Part shown: positions 18,701 through 26,209 of the stretch, one piece after another
Layout: each line of letters starts with the position of its first letter
Numbering within the stretch: position 1 is the stretch's first letter
Source: an uncultured Clostridia bacterium
Lineage (GTDB): Bacteria > Bacillota > Clostridia > Lachnospirales > Anaerotignaceae
Assembly: GCA_910586765.1 (NCBI GenBank)
Contig: CAJUJJ010000002.1
Coordinates: 1 to 64,000, forward strand
Length of the DNA: 64,000 nucleotides
Reading direction: 5' to 3'
Notes under the pieces: model-generated
What the model saw: only the letters and a program-made list of their open reading frames with translations
Told to the model about the DNA's origin: nothing
Database searches by the model: none
Translations under genes and position numbers: made by a program

Positions 18701-21078
18701 GCCAGAAATCCCTGTTCGTTGTGCCGAATCATCTGACTTTACAGTGGGCAAATGAGTTTCTGCACCTCTATCCGAGTGCCAAGCTCCTTGTTGCTACCAA
18801 GAAGGATTTTGAAACAGCAAACCGCAAGAAGTTCTGCGCTCGTATCGCAACGGGTGACTATGATGCAGTCATCATCGGTCACAGCCAGTTTGAAAAAATC
18901 CCGCTTTCTGCTGAACGACAGGAACGGCAGCTGCGGGAGCAGATTGATGAGATTGAGGGTGCGATTGCGGAGCTGAAATGGCAGCGTGGCGAAAACTTCA
19001 CGATCAAGCAGATGGAGAAAACACGAAAATCACTGGAAGCCAGACTGGATAAGCTCCTTGCCGCCGACAAGAAGGATGATGTTATTACCTTTGAGCAGTT
19101 GGGTGTAGACCGGCTGTTTGTGGACGAAAGCCATGCGTTCAAGAATTTGTTCCTCTACACAAAAATGCGAAATGTGGCAGGTCTGTCCACCTCTGAAGCT
19201 CAGAAATCTTCGGATATGTTTATGAAGTGCCGCTACATGGATGAGCTGACCGGCGGGCGTGGCGTGATCTTCGCAACCGGTACTCCCGTAAGTAACTCGA
19301 TGACCGAACTTTATACGGTCATGCGCTATCTCCAGTACAGTACGCTCCAGCAAAAGAACCTGACCCATTTTGATTCCTGGGCATCGACCTTCGGAGAAAC
19401 AACAACTGCGATTGAGCTTGCACCGGAGGGAACCGGCTATCGTGCCAGAACCCGATTTGCAAAGTTCTTCAACCTGCCTGAACTGATGAATATGTTCAAG
19501 GAGGTTGCCGACATCAAGACTTCTGACCAATTGCATCTCCCTGTTCCCGAAGCAAAGTTTGAAACGGTTGTGGTTCAGCCCTCTGAGTATCAGAAGGATA
19601 TGGTGGCTTCTCTTTCAGAAAGAGCTGCGGATGTTCATGCCGGTATCGTTGACCCGTCCGTAGATAATATGCTCAAGATTACCAGTGATGGGCGAAAATT
19701 GGGGCTGGATCAGCGGCTGATGAACCCTCTGTTACCCGATGACCCTGACAGCAAGCTCAATGCCTGCGTGGGAAATATCCTGCGTATCTGGCAGGACGGT
19801 CAGGCTGACAAATTGACCCAGTTGGTGTTCTGCGACCTCAGCACACCGAAAAATGATGGAACCTTTAATGTCTATGATGATGTCAAAACCAAGCTGATTG
19901 CAAACGGTGTGCCTGCGGAAGAAGTTGCCTTTATCCATGATGCGGATACCGAAGCGAAGAAAAAAGACCTCTTTGCCAAGGTTCGTACCGGACAGGTACG
20001 AGTGCTGCTTGGAAGTACGCAAAAGATGGGCGCAGGAACCAACGTCCAGGACAAACTGGTGGCAGTTCACCACCTGGATGTGGGCTGGCGTCCGTCTGAT
20101 ATGACCCAGAGAAACGGTCGTATCATCCGTCAGGGCAACCGAAACAAAGAGGTTCAGGTGTACCAGTATGTGACCGAGGGAACCTTTGATGCTTACCTGT
20201 ATCAGACCTTGGAAAACAAGCAGAAGTTTATTTCTCAGATTATGACTTCCAAATCGCCGGTTCGCTCCTGTGACGATGTGGACGAGCAGGCGCTGTCCTA
20301 TGCGGAGATCAAGGCGCTGTGTGCCGGCAATCCGCTTATCAAGGAAAAGATGGACTTGGACATTGATGTGGCAAGGCTGAAGGTGCTGAAAGCTGACCAC
20401 CAGAGCCAGCAGTACCGCATGGAAGATAAGCTCCTGAAATACTTCCCGGCTGAGATTGAAAAGCAGACAGGCTATATTCATGGCTTTGAAGCTGATATTA
20501 AAACCGTGGAAGCACACCCGCAGATTGCCGAGGGCTTTTGCGGCATGGAAATCAGGGGCAAAGCCTACACCGAAAAGGCAGATGCCGGTGAAATCCTCCT
20601 TGCGGCTTGCAAGGACACGAAAAGTGCCGATCCGGTTCCGCTTGGCAGTTACCGTGGCTTTCAGATGGAACTTTCTTTTGACAGCTTCCGGAACGAGTTT
20701 GATGTGACCCTGAAGGGCGCTGTGAGCCACAGAGTAGCCCTTGGCACGGATGCACGAGGAAATATCACCCGACTGGACAATGTCCTTGCAGGCATTCCTG
20801 AGCACTTAGAACGAGCCAATGAACAGCTGAATAATCTCTACAATCAGCAGGAAGCAGCCAAGGCGGAGGTTGGAAAACCGTTTCCGCAGGAAGCAGAGCT
20901 GACAGCCAAAAGTCAGCGACTGGCAGAACTGGATGCAGCCCTGAATATGGAGGACTCTACGGAAAATCGTGACGAAAGGAGCGAGCCGGAGCGTCCGTCT
21001 GTGTTGGCTGATCTGAAATCCAAGGTGGAACATATTCCGCCTGCAAAATACTCTGAAACCCGTGAGGAGGTGTTGTAA
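12748..21078 (+). CDS. Giant N6-methylase/SNF2-type helicase polyvalent protein
   Basis: 2776 residues. The N-terminal ~250 residues resemble the conserved start of LtrC-like ICE proteins. Residues ~255-370 are a low-complexity hydrophilic linker (overlapped by tnpV), followed by several small accessory domains to about 1150. An N6-adenine methylase core has ILEPAMGVGNFFG (about 1285-1297) and the catalytic-type motif GNVPFGNY (about 1348). An SNF2-like helicase follows with LLAHEVGAGKTFEMA (about 1957), FVDESHAFKN (DEAH-like, about 2124), ATGTPVSN (about 2176) and QRNGRIIRQGN (about 2453). It probably modifies and processes ICE DNA during transfer or establishment; the exact role is inferred. 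One uninterrupted frame, with no sign of decay. Confidence 0.9.
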   Translation: MNAKERFYSGLAKETIGKITSNTDNWTSFLRTMSRNYEFTYPEQVMIYAQRPNATFCKPYEDWNAENYRRYVKRGSTGIALFVMNRDKPYLRYVFDVADTGVRRSSPELKPWEVTPENRSYVMEAMERTFGVAADGVLEAQLEDIASALAAEYWDDYKKQFLDIVANSFLEEYDELNIEVAFKNAVANSVSYTMYCRFVESPDNYFEHEDFQEVFDFNTRQTVNALGTAVNAISTRMFQEIEKAIGEHEQIRATERSADYERDDLQTGRRLSDSEPSVRERGRETSGQVRQDASSIFGAEQSDAPERHDSDGEPVPAPVGDRGNGESQSGVSDGAVPEGQPRTGQGNAADGVGAAHEQPESTGGGSRDDGAYQQLSLNLFLSENEQISFIDRAESFTPSAFSFAQEEIDHFLLLGSNTDEARKVVALEYMKQKPLEEIVQTLKQVYHGGYGLKEDSGNICAWYAEDGIHLAKGSSAIDSPRAQIVSWKTVAERIGELLENGRFATNVELVEAPGYERQKLAESLWHLYHDLSEEARAGSYLAILHQEPFRGFPDETADLAEKLDDPRFHATLVQQYSEFRKALAENPDLLRFHYHKLNLIQKQLYELNLPLREYQTDMMQMPLVRQFITDDEVNADLTRGSGFSGGKARIYNYWQENHSAKEKMDFLKHEYGTGGHSHACSGATHSGQDHDAKGVAYTKSGCDKLQMSWAQVVQRIDGLMRKGRYLSPEEEVERQAIEEAKTDPLEDVYDRFAVIDTEDGEYAIWDNQTDDYYVDPEGVTEYFTDEWLANDYLEEVRQSVAAMESVQPEAPAAESAEVVEASASEEPEWNYQVGDTVYLDDTAFRVEQITDREVQLRDPALAYPIFRAENRENFERMLSQDERNHAVRVDAQTEEKPVTEDFLGETEPRDYTPEYQLLDRLRMDCEYFLGAGQHSEKHLWAGNRHAQIAKMRELYEMIPDKPEWLTPEMINSYEERMAPRYLVAAYHHFENGFDDKLDYYTLEEAEKAAQGYVDGTMEDDGFKYDGAAVYDQQEHKCIRIYGDYPDEKAHAQVRASAEPEQQEPEHFIDHFYVAEDIQKRGALDIKEYSSFDDALRAYYALPDTQRKALGAMNTRDLPGSLDFVQCVDGKDTIIQDYAKMDGWQNAEVMNIIAQLEQSITTREIPPVPAVNFHITDDNIGEGGPKQKFARNIAAIETLFKLESENRNATSEEQEILSNYVGWGGLADAFDPDKGNWAQEYQTLKNLLSEDEYAAARASTLNAHYTSPTVIRSIYDAVGQMGFETGNILEPAMGVGNFFGMLPPEMQSSRLYGVELDSITGRIAQKLYPNAEIKVAGFETTDRRDFYDLAVGNVPFGNYKVSDKPYDKLGFSIHNYFFAKALDQVRPGGVVAFVTSRYTMDSKNSDARRYMAQRAELLGAIRLPNDAFKKNAGTEVVSDILFLQKRDHPIDIVPEWVNLDRTEEGHTMNSYFVAHPEMVLGDTVEESTAYGMDITVRPIEGMELSELLKEAVSHIQGTYQAVELPEADKGKEIETIPATPDVKNFSYTVVDGDVYFRENSLMRRVDLNEKAKDRVMGMVELRSIVNQLIEYQLEDYPDEMITQKQAELNDAYDAFAAKNGLINNRANGQAFADDSSYYLLCSLENVDEDGNLKSKADMFTKRTIKPERRVTSVDTPSEALAISIGERGKVDLPFMAQLLGTPEEYDAIQAELRGVIFKNPMAPDAVEVGWQTADDYLSGDVRSKLRVAQMAADRDSSFRINVEALQKAQPKDLDASEIDVRLGATWIDADYIQQFMEETFETPYYLRRSIEVKFSELTAEWRINGKSSPNYNDVAAYVTYGTERANAYRILEETLNLKDIRIYDTIEDADGKQKRVLNKKETTLAQQKQQAIKDAFRDWVWRDPHRRETLSTKYNELFNSTRPREYDGSHIRFGGMNPDITLREHQRNAIAHVLYGGNTLLAHEVGAGKTFEMAASAMESKRLGLSQKSLFVVPNHLTLQWANEFLHLYPSAKLLVATKKDFETANRKKFCARIATGDYDAVIIGHSQFEKIPLSAERQERQLREQIDEIEGAIAELKWQRGENFTIKQMEKTRKSLEARLDKLLAADKKDDVITFEQLGVDRLFVDESHAFKNLFLYTKMRNVAGLSTSEAQKSSDMFMKCRYMDELTGGRGVIFATGTPVSNSMTELYTVMRYLQYSTLQQKNLTHFDSWASTFGETTTAIELAPEGTGYRARTRFAKFFNLPELMNMFKEVADIKTSDQLHLPVPEAKFETVVVQPSEYQKDMVASLSERAADVHAGIVDPSVDNMLKITSDGRKLGLDQRLMNPLLPDDPDSKLNACVGNILRIWQDGQADKLTQLVFCDLSTPKNDGTFNVYDDVKTKLIANGVPAEEVAFIHDADTEAKKKDLFAKVRTGQVRVLLGSTQKMGAGTNVQDKLVAVHHLDVGWRPSDMTQRNGRIIRQGNRNKEVQVYQYVTEGTFDAYLYQTLENKQKFISQIMTSKSPVRSCDDVDEQALSYAEIKALCAGNPLIKEKMDLDIDVARLKVLKADHQSQQYRMEDKLLKYFPAEIEKQTGYIHGFEADIKTVEAHPQIAEGFCGMEIRGKAYTEKADAGEILLAACKDTKSADPVPLGSYRGFQMELSFDSFRNEFDVTLKGAVSHRVALGTDARGNITRLDNVLAGIPEHLERANEQLNNLYNQQEAAKAEVGKPFPQEAELTAKSQRLAELDAALNMEDSTENRDERSEPERPSVLADLKSKVEHIPPAKYSETREEVL
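13526..13873 (+). CDS. tnpV: TnpV-family protein overprinted in the helicase gene
   Basis: 115 residues in a different frame from, and wholly inside, the giant helicase gene on the same strand. It has its own AAAGGAG 9 nt before the ATG. The features fit TnpV: the start MTYRQVGDYQIPNL, the central KPLGKYGRMRQAFL, and the C-terminal WVQHMNSLKAQAEEVV. The helicase frame across the same DNA encodes only low-complexity linker (Gly, Arg, Asp, Ser-rich), as expected when the other frame is the constrained one. TnpV function is unknown. Confidence 0.75.
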   Translation: MSEMTYRQVGDYQIPNLQLENEGEKPLGKYGRMRQAFLEQNNPMLLNDMILTESLFPHLWEIEETAKARVEFLMEQYLKDSPAPDKETQQMAWVQHMNSLKAQAEEVVMTELINS

Positions 21079-21410
21079 TGGCAAAGCGAGATCAGGATGT
21101 TCATTTCCTTGCATCCAAGGAGGAGGTCGAGCGAATCCATGAGAAGATGGACGAGCTTGGCATCCGCAGCATGGGAGCCTATCTGCGGAAGATGGCTCTG
21201 GATGGGTACTGCATCAGACTGGATTTGCAGGATGTGAAAGCCCTGGTTTCGCTCCTGCGAATCTGCTCCAACAACTTAAACCAGTACGCAAAGCGAGCGA
21301 ACGAAACGGGCAGCATCTACCATGCCGACATCGAGGATTTGCAAAAACGGCTGGAGGAAATCTGGACGGACATGAGAGAAGTTCTTGTCCGTCTGTCCTC
21401 AATCCAGTAA
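21078..21410 (+). CDS. mobC: MobC-like relaxosome accessory protein
   Basis: 110 residues. The N-terminal half fits a ribbon-helix-helix DNA-binding fold (VHFLASKEEVERIHEKMDEL, then MGAYLRKMALDGY). The second half has LLRICSNNLNQYAKRANETG, the conserved MobC (relaxosome) motif. The ATG overlaps the helicase stop (TAATG). It should bind oriT and help the relaxase downstream. The gene ends at a terminator, so the relaxase is transcribed separately. Confidence 0.88.
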   Translation: MAKRDQDVHFLASKEEVERIHEKMDELGIRSMGAYLRKMALDGYCIRLDLQDVKALVSLLRICSNNLNQYAKRANETGSIYHADIEDLQKRLEEIWTDMREVLVRLSSIQ

Positions 21411-21429
21411 TCCGACAACTTGTCGGGAA

Positions 21430-21454
21430 GTCGCAGTTTCGGCTGCGGCTTTTA
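21430..21454 (+). terminator. Intrinsic terminator after mobC
   Basis: GTCGCAG pairs with CTGCGGC, followed by TTTT and then ACATAA. It closes the long transfer operon. Confidence 0.75.
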
Positions 21455-21478
21455 CATAAGGAAACATCCTTTCATTGG

Positions 21479-21507
21479 TTGAATTATTCACATTGATACA
21501 CTATAAT
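21479..21507 (+). promoter_or_regulatory. Sigma-70 type promoter of the flavoprotein gene
   Basis: TTGAAT and TATAAT with 17-bp spacing, 60 nt before the flavoprotein start. Confidence 0.7.
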
Positions 21508-21566
21508 ATTGTTAAAGAAATTCGTCAGGAAACAGATTGATAAATCGGAAGTTGGAGGATACACGC

Positions 21567-22091
21567 ATGAAAATTGTAATCATTAATGGAAGTGCCAGAA
21601 AAGGAAACACGCTGACAGCAATCAATGCATTTATAAAAGGAGCATCAGAAAAGAATGAAATTGAAATCATTGAACCTGACAAACTCAACATTGCACCATG
21701 CAAGGGATGTGGTGTCTGTCAATGCTCTAAGGGATGCGTCGATAAGGATGATACAAATCCTACAATTGATAAAATTGCTGCCGCAGATATGATTCTTTTT
21801 GCTACACCAGTTTATTGGTGGGGAATGTCAGCACAATTGAAGCTTATCATTGATAAGTGCTACTGCCGTGGATTGCAGTTAAAAAATAAAAAAGTTGGCA
21901 CGATTGTTGTAGGCGGTTCTCCCGTAGACAGTATCCAGTATGAGCTGATTGATAAGCAGTTTGACTGTATGGCAAAATATCTTTCATGGGATATGCTTTT
22001 CAAAAAATCATATTACGCAACAGCCAGAGATGAACTTGAAAAAAACAAGGATTCCATGAACGAACTTGAGGGGATCGGAAAAAATTTATAA
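21567..22091 (+). CDS. Flavodoxin-fold NAD(P)H-dependent oxidoreductase / iron-sulfur flavoprotein type
   Basis: 174 residues. The FMN-binding start KIVIINGSARKGNTLTA is followed by CKGCGVCQCSKGC (about 48-60), a Cys cluster typical of iron-sulfur flavoproteins and related reductases. Then come DMILFATPVYWWGMSAQLK and IIDKC, which complete the flavodoxin-like fold. Soluble, electron transfer or quinone/nitro-type reduction. It has its own promoter and sits between mobC and the relaxase, so it is cargo rather than a transfer gene. ATG preferred over an upstream TTG because of GGAGG 9-13 nt before it. Substrate unknown. Confidence 0.8.
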   Translation: MKIVIINGSARKGNTLTAINAFIKGASEKNEIEIIEPDKLNIAPCKGCGVCQCSKGCVDKDDTNPTIDKIAAADMILFATPVYWWGMSAQLKLIIDKCYCRGLQLKNKKVGTIVVGGSPVDSIQYELIDKQFDCMAKYLSWDMLFKKSYYATARDELEKNKDSMNELEGIGKNL

Positions 22092-22138
22092 AGCACGTTC
22101 CAAATTCCAGTTTGACGAACTGAATCCGAAAAACATTA

Positions 22139-22178
22139 GGGCGCAGAGGAGATGGAATCCTTTGCGTCCTTTCTTCTT
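22139..22178 (+). terminator. Intrinsic terminator
   Basis: GGCGCAGAGGA pairs with TCCTTTGCGTC (G-U pairs included), followed by CTTTCTTCTT. It closes the flavoprotein transcript. Confidence 0.7.
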
Positions 22179-22196
22179 ACATAAGGGTTGACATCA

Positions 22197-22225
22197 TTGC
22201 GTTATTGCAGATACCCTTGTACAAT
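22197..22225 (+). promoter_or_regulatory. Probable promoter of the CD1845-like/relaxase genes
   Basis: TTGCGT and TACAAT with 17-bp spacing, 27 nt before the next start codon. A TTGACA lies 9 nt further upstream but is too far from the -10. Confidence 0.5.
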
Positions 22226-22251
22226 GTAGTTAGAAGAAAGGGGTTGAGCCT

Positions 22252-22536
22252 ATGAAGCTGATATTGAAGATATTGGCACTGCCGGTGCTGTTCGTTGTAA
22301 AAGTGATTTGCGTTCTTGGAAACCTGCTTACAAATGTTGTGTCCTATGTGATTGGCATACTACTTTTGGTTATCGGCGGTTCTGCGATTTACTGCATTGT
22401 AAAGGCTTTGTGGCAGTCTCTGCTTATCCTTGTGGTTCTTGGAATTGCGACAATAGCAGCGGTGTTTCTGCTCGTCTGGACTGTTATGAAAGCCGAGAAT
22501 ATAGGAGAAAGTCTGGGAGCATTTATCAGGTCATAA
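22252..22536 (+). CDS. CD1845-like small membrane protein
   Basis: 94 residues, almost entirely hydrophobic, with two or three membrane segments (about 5-25, 30-50, 55-80). It matches the CD1845-type membrane proteins found just before the relaxase in Tn1549-like ICEs. The ATG follows GAAAGGGG with normal spacing. The C-terminal tail is short and polar. It probably localises or supports the relaxosome at the membrane; this is inferred from position only. Confidence 0.7.
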   Translation: MKLILKILALPVLFVVKVICVLGNLLTNVVSYVIGILLLVIGGSAIYCIVKALWQSLLILVVLGIATIAAVFLLVWTVMKAENIGESLGAFIRS

Positions 22537-22552
22537 GATAATATCAGAGAAA

Positions 22553-22580
22553 AGTCACCGACCGGTGGCTTTTTCTTTTT
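22553..22580 (+). terminator. Hairpin terminator before the relaxase gene
   Basis: AGTCACCG pairs with CGGTGGCT, followed by TTTTCTTTTT. It overlaps the relaxase leader, so some read-through must feed the relaxase gene unless a further promoter exists. Confidence 0.7.
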
Positions 22581-22598
22581 GGGAAGGAAGTGATGGGA

Positions 22599-24011
22599 AT
22601 GGCAGCAACAAGACTGATTGCGCTCCATGTGAATAAGGGAAAGACGATCGCTCAATGTTTGGCAGACAGAACTGACTACTCACAAAATGCTGCAAAAACC
22701 AATGATGGCGAATTTATCAGCTCCTATGAGTGTGATCCAAAGACAGCGGATGAGGAATTTCTGCTTTCCAAACGGCAGTATCAGCATATTACCGGCAGAC
22801 AGCAGAAGAACAATATCATCGCATATCAGATACGCCAGTCCTTTAAGCCGGGAGAAATCACTCCAGAAGAAGCGAACCAGGTCGGCTATGAAACAGCGAT
22901 GCGATGGACAAAGGGCAAACACGCTTTCATCGTTGCGACCCACATCGACAAATCCCATATTCACAACCATATCATTTACAATTCGACCTCGCTGGATGCC
23001 ACACGGAAATTCAAAAACTTCTTCCTTTCCGGTCTTGCGGTGCAACGGCTCAGCGACATGGTTTGCCTGGAACACGGTCTGTCTATTATTACACCGAAGC
23101 CGTATCGGGAGCGTCAGAAAAGAACTGTTTATCCCAAGAAGCGTACCCAGCGTGACGAATTATGTGATGCGATTGATGCGGTGCTGAAGCAGAAACCAAA
23201 GAGCTTTGATGGCTTTGTTCAGGCTCTGGCTGACATGGGATTTGAGTTCAAGGATGGAAATCAGCCTGCGTTCAAGGGCAAGAATCAGAAACGTTTCATT
23301 CGGCTGCGTTCTCTGGGCGAAGGTTATAGCAAAGAGGAAATTCAAGCCGTTATCTCCGGTAAGAACCTGCACAAATCAAAAGGCAGCTCTGCCAAGGCTC
23401 CTGCCCCGAAGCAGTTCCAGATGCTGATTGATATTCAGGCAAAGATGGCCGAGGGTAAGACGGTCGGTTATGAAAAGTGGGCGAAGAAGTTCAATCGAAA
23501 AGAAGCTGCCCGAACTGTGATTTTGCTGAAGGAAAAAGGCTTGGGCAACTACGATGATCTGACTGCTCATATTGAAAATCTGTCTGCCCGGTTCGATGCG
23601 CTTTCTGATTCTATCAAGGCCGCAGAGAAACGAATGGTTGAGGTTCAGGCGTTGCAGCAGCACATCAAAAATTATCGCAACACAAGGCAAATCTATATCG
23701 AGTACCGCAAGTCTGGATATAGCAGACAGTTCTTTGAGGAACACCGTCAGGAAATCACAATTCATAAAGCGGCAAAGCAGGCCTTTGATGAATTGCAGAT
23801 TACAAAGCTCCCATCTACGCAATCGTTATATGAGGAGTTTCATCAGCTGGCAGTCCAGAAAAAGCAAGATTACGCTGAGTACCGTCAGATAAGAAAAGAG
23901 AAAGAAGAATTGCTGATTGCCAAACGGACGGTTGAAACGATTCTGAATATCGACAGACAGAAAGAGCAGGAAAAAGAACAAGAGAAAGAGGAGAAGAAGA
24001 ACTTCCGTTAA
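22599..24011 (+). CDS. Relaxase (MobA/VirD2-type mobilization nuclease)
   Basis: About 470 residues. It nicks oriT and pilots the strand through the channel. The N-terminal relaxase domain has the metal-binding motif HIDKSHIHNHIIYNS at about 110-124, a three-His arrangement, and RLIALHVNKGKTIAQ at the start. The C-terminal ~230 residues are coiled-coil and Lys/Glu-rich. Three in-frame starts (GTG 22590, ATG 22593, ATG 22599) lie close together; the last has the best spacing from AAGGAAG and gives the family-typical start MAATRLI. The nucleophilic Tyr is likely Tyr27 (TDYSQNA). Confidence 0.9.
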   Translation: MAATRLIALHVNKGKTIAQCLADRTDYSQNAAKTNDGEFISSYECDPKTADEEFLLSKRQYQHITGRQQKNNIIAYQIRQSFKPGEITPEEANQVGYETAMRWTKGKHAFIVATHIDKSHIHNHIIYNSTSLDATRKFKNFFLSGLAVQRLSDMVCLEHGLSIITPKPYRERQKRTVYPKKRTQRDELCDAIDAVLKQKPKSFDGFVQALADMGFEFKDGNQPAFKGKNQKRFIRLRSLGEGYSKEEIQAVISGKNLHKSKGSSAKAPAPKQFQMLIDIQAKMAEGKTVGYEKWAKKFNRKEAARTVILLKEKGLGNYDDLTAHIENLSARFDALSDSIKAAEKRMVEVQALQQHIKNYRNTRQIYIEYRKSGYSRQFFEEHRQEITIHKAAKQAFDELQITKLPSTQSLYEEFHQLAVQKKQDYAEYRQIRKEKEELLIAKRTVETILNIDRQKEQEKEQEKEEKKNFR

Positions 24012-24073
24012 AGCAAAAAGCCACGGTCTGCACTCCCCCAAAGGGTGCGGATCGTGGCTACTTTTTTGCTTTT
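24010..24073 (+). terminator. Strong bidirectional terminator
   Basis: AAAGCAAAAAGCCACG pairs with CGTGGCTACTTTTTTGC; an inner stem pairs TCTGCAC with GTGCGGA. T-rich on both strands. It ends the relaxase transcript and can also stop transcription arriving from the opposite strand. Confidence 0.85.
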
Positions 24074-24241
24074 CGACTTCGGTGCTTTCAACCATGGGCA
24101 AATTTTTATTCTACTGTTCTTTTGAAAACGATTGAAAATCGTGCAGCCATCATCGGCAGATGATGTTCAAAGGGGATTGGGGATGCTGCCCCAACAAGCA
24201 AATTGGCGAAGATTGCACCGAAGGGAAAATCGAGAAAATGA

Positions 24242-24261
24242 GTGAACCTGTACAGGTTTAC
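24242..24261. repeat. 14-bp perfect palindrome in a 20-bp imperfect one
   Basis: AACCTGTACAGGTT is exactly palindromic, flanked by GTG and TAC. Between the relaxase and the kinase gene; it could be an operator, part of oriT or the end of an inserted segment. The surrounding 220 bp has no coding potential; GCAAATTGGC at about 24199 is nearly repeated inverted as GCCAATTTG at about 24268. Confidence 0.5.
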
Positions 24262-24294
24262 ACTGCTTGCCAATTTGTTTTTCCTCACTATATT

Positions 24295-26205
24295 TTACTT
24301 TTTCTTTAGCTCAATACGTCTACGCAACAGAGAATTTATATTCATCACAGCTGTATTCATTGCCTTTAGGTTTTCTTCAAAATCGCCATTTTCAATACAA
24401 GGAGCAGTATCTAAGAGAAATTGAATCTGTCTGGCAATATTATTCTCGCAGTTAATTACAGAACTCTTTCCGTATCCGAAGTCGCTTTCAACGGACAACT
24501 TTTCTTCTAGTTTCTTTACTGAATATATCAGTGAATCGAGTTGTTTGCTGTTCCTGCGAGCTTTCAACTGTTTGAGCGCATCAGTTACATCCTGAATCAT
24601 CAGATACGGTTCTTTCTTTGTAAGAATGGCATTGGCCGCATTTGGCTCAGGTTTTGCTTGGAGTTGTTTCCCGACAAAGAATAGAGAAGTAATCAGTCCT
24701 GCCAACCATACCCACCAGAAAATCCTTATACCAATGATGCTATTGACCTGAGGTAAAACAGCATTTGGATCACGTATAGTATCTATGATATTCTGAGGAT
24801 CAGTGAAAAGCCAATCAACGAACGATACGATCCTTCCATAGATGTTAGGAATCACGATAAAGTATGCGATTACTCCAACTAAAAGGATAATTACTGGAAT
24901 GACGAACACAAATTTGTTCATCACCTTTTTATCTAAAGCAACAGGCTCGTCCGGTTCACTTACAGTAGGTGGAACAAAGTTCACGACCCGTCCATTAGAT
25001 TTAGGTGGAGCAGTGTCTGCTACATTTTCGTGTTCATATTTTTGTTCTGGTCTTACAACAGGTTCTACTTCCGGAATATCTGTAGGAGGAACTTCACCAA
25101 TGCTTTCAAACAAGTGCTTGTTAAGGGAGTTGTTTCGTTCATCTTCAATATGTTCTTCTGAACCAGATAGCGGAGCAGTTTCACCTAATGTAGAACCATA
25201 TTCTTTTGCACTTGGCTCATCAATCGGTTTTGTGCAAGAAGATACACCAAAATTTATTTTTTCATTGAATATCTCAGAAGGTGTGTTGTCGATTGCCAAT
25301 TCCAAAGCGCCCATAAATTCATCGGCGGTTTGGAATCTTTCGGAGCTACTGGAGATTGCTTTTACAATAACACGTCCAATTTCTTCTCCACCAAGAGCAG
25401 GCAGATCAGGTGTTTTTCCACTCATTCTTTCCTCAAAGGCGGCATCTTCATCCTGGGCAAAATATTGTTCAGGGAAACGAGGAAGGAAAGGATTTCTGCT
25501 GTAGTTTAGAAGTCTGTAAAGCACAATACCGAGGGAATATAGATCAACAGACTTTGTGTAACCTTCTTTTCCAAGATATACCTCTGGAGCGAGAAAATTT
25601 GGTGTACCTTTTAGGGATTCGGCTTTGGAACTATCCTTCAAAACTTTTGAAACGCCAAAGTCGCCAATCTTATACTCACCCTTATCAGATACGAAAATAT
25701 TATCGTCTTTTATATCTCGATGAATTACACCGTTGTTGTGACATGATTGGAGTCCATTCAATACGTCCAATCCAAGTTTAACGACATCACGGACAAGAAA
25801 ATCTGTACCTTGGATAAAATCTTCAAGGGGAGTCAGATATTCCATTAGGATAAAAATATCATATCGTCTCGGTGAGTCAGTAACAAGAATATCGTTCTCG
25901 TAATATCTGACGATATGTTGCACACCTTTCTCGGAGAGATCATTCAGGATTCTGATTTCCGAAACAATATTCTTAAGCATTTGGGAGAAATAGCTGTCTG
26001 CCTTGGAAACATCACCGCCCATAGAGTTCAGTACAGAATAGTATTGTTTTTCAGTTGGAATTGTGATGTGTTTTAGCGCACGAACATACTGACCAGCAGC
26101 ATTTGTTTTGATGACTTTATAGACCGTACCAAATGCACCTGAACCGAGTTTTTCGCTGACAGTATAGCCCAAAATATTCTTCCCAATTAAATTTGTTTGT
26201 GCCAT
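24295..26205 (-). CDS. Membrane Ser/Thr protein kinase of the type VII-like locus
   Basis: 636 residues. An N-terminal Hanks-type kinase domain (about 10-300) has the Gly loop GSGAFG (21-26), the ATP-binding Lys in ALKHI, catalytic HRDIKDDN (about 161) and DFG (about 180), so it looks active. A Pro/Glu-rich linker follows, then two membrane segments at about 430-455 and 490-515. A helical C-terminal domain (540-636) ends in IELKKK. ATG follows AAGGAGG. It is the last gene of the locus and pairs with the adjacent PP2C phosphatase. EssB of Firmicute T7SSs has a kinase-like fold, so this could stand in for it; that is speculation. Confidence 0.88.
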   Translation of the reverse strand: MAQTNLIGKNILGYTVSEKLGSGAFGTVYKVIKTNAAGQYVRALKHITIPTEKQYYSVLNSMGGDVSKADSYFSQMLKNIVSEIRILNDLSEKGVQHIVRYYENDILVTDSPRRYDIFILMEYLTPLEDFIQGTDFLVRDVVKLGLDVLNGLQSCHNNGVIHRDIKDDNIFVSDKGEYKIGDFGVSKVLKDSSKAESLKGTPNFLAPEVYLGKEGYTKSVDLYSLGIVLYRLLNYSRNPFLPRFPEQYFAQDEDAAFEERMSGKTPDLPALGGEEIGRVIVKAISSSSERFQTADEFMGALELAIDNTPSEIFNEKINFGVSSCTKPIDEPSAKEYGSTLGETAPLSGSEEHIEDERNNSLNKHLFESIGEVPPTDIPEVEPVVRPEQKYEHENVADTAPPKSNGRVVNFVPPTVSEPDEPVALDKKVMNKFVFVIPVIILLVGVIAYFIVIPNIYGRIVSFVDWLFTDPQNIIDTIRDPNAVLPQVNSIIGIRIFWWVWLAGLITSLFFVGKQLQAKPEPNAANAILTKKEPYLMIQDVTDALKQLKARRNSKQLDSLIYSVKKLEEKLSVESDFGYGKSSVINCENNIARQIQFLLDTAPCIENGDFEENLKAMNTAVMNINSLLRRRIELKKK

Positions 26206-26209
26206 GAAA

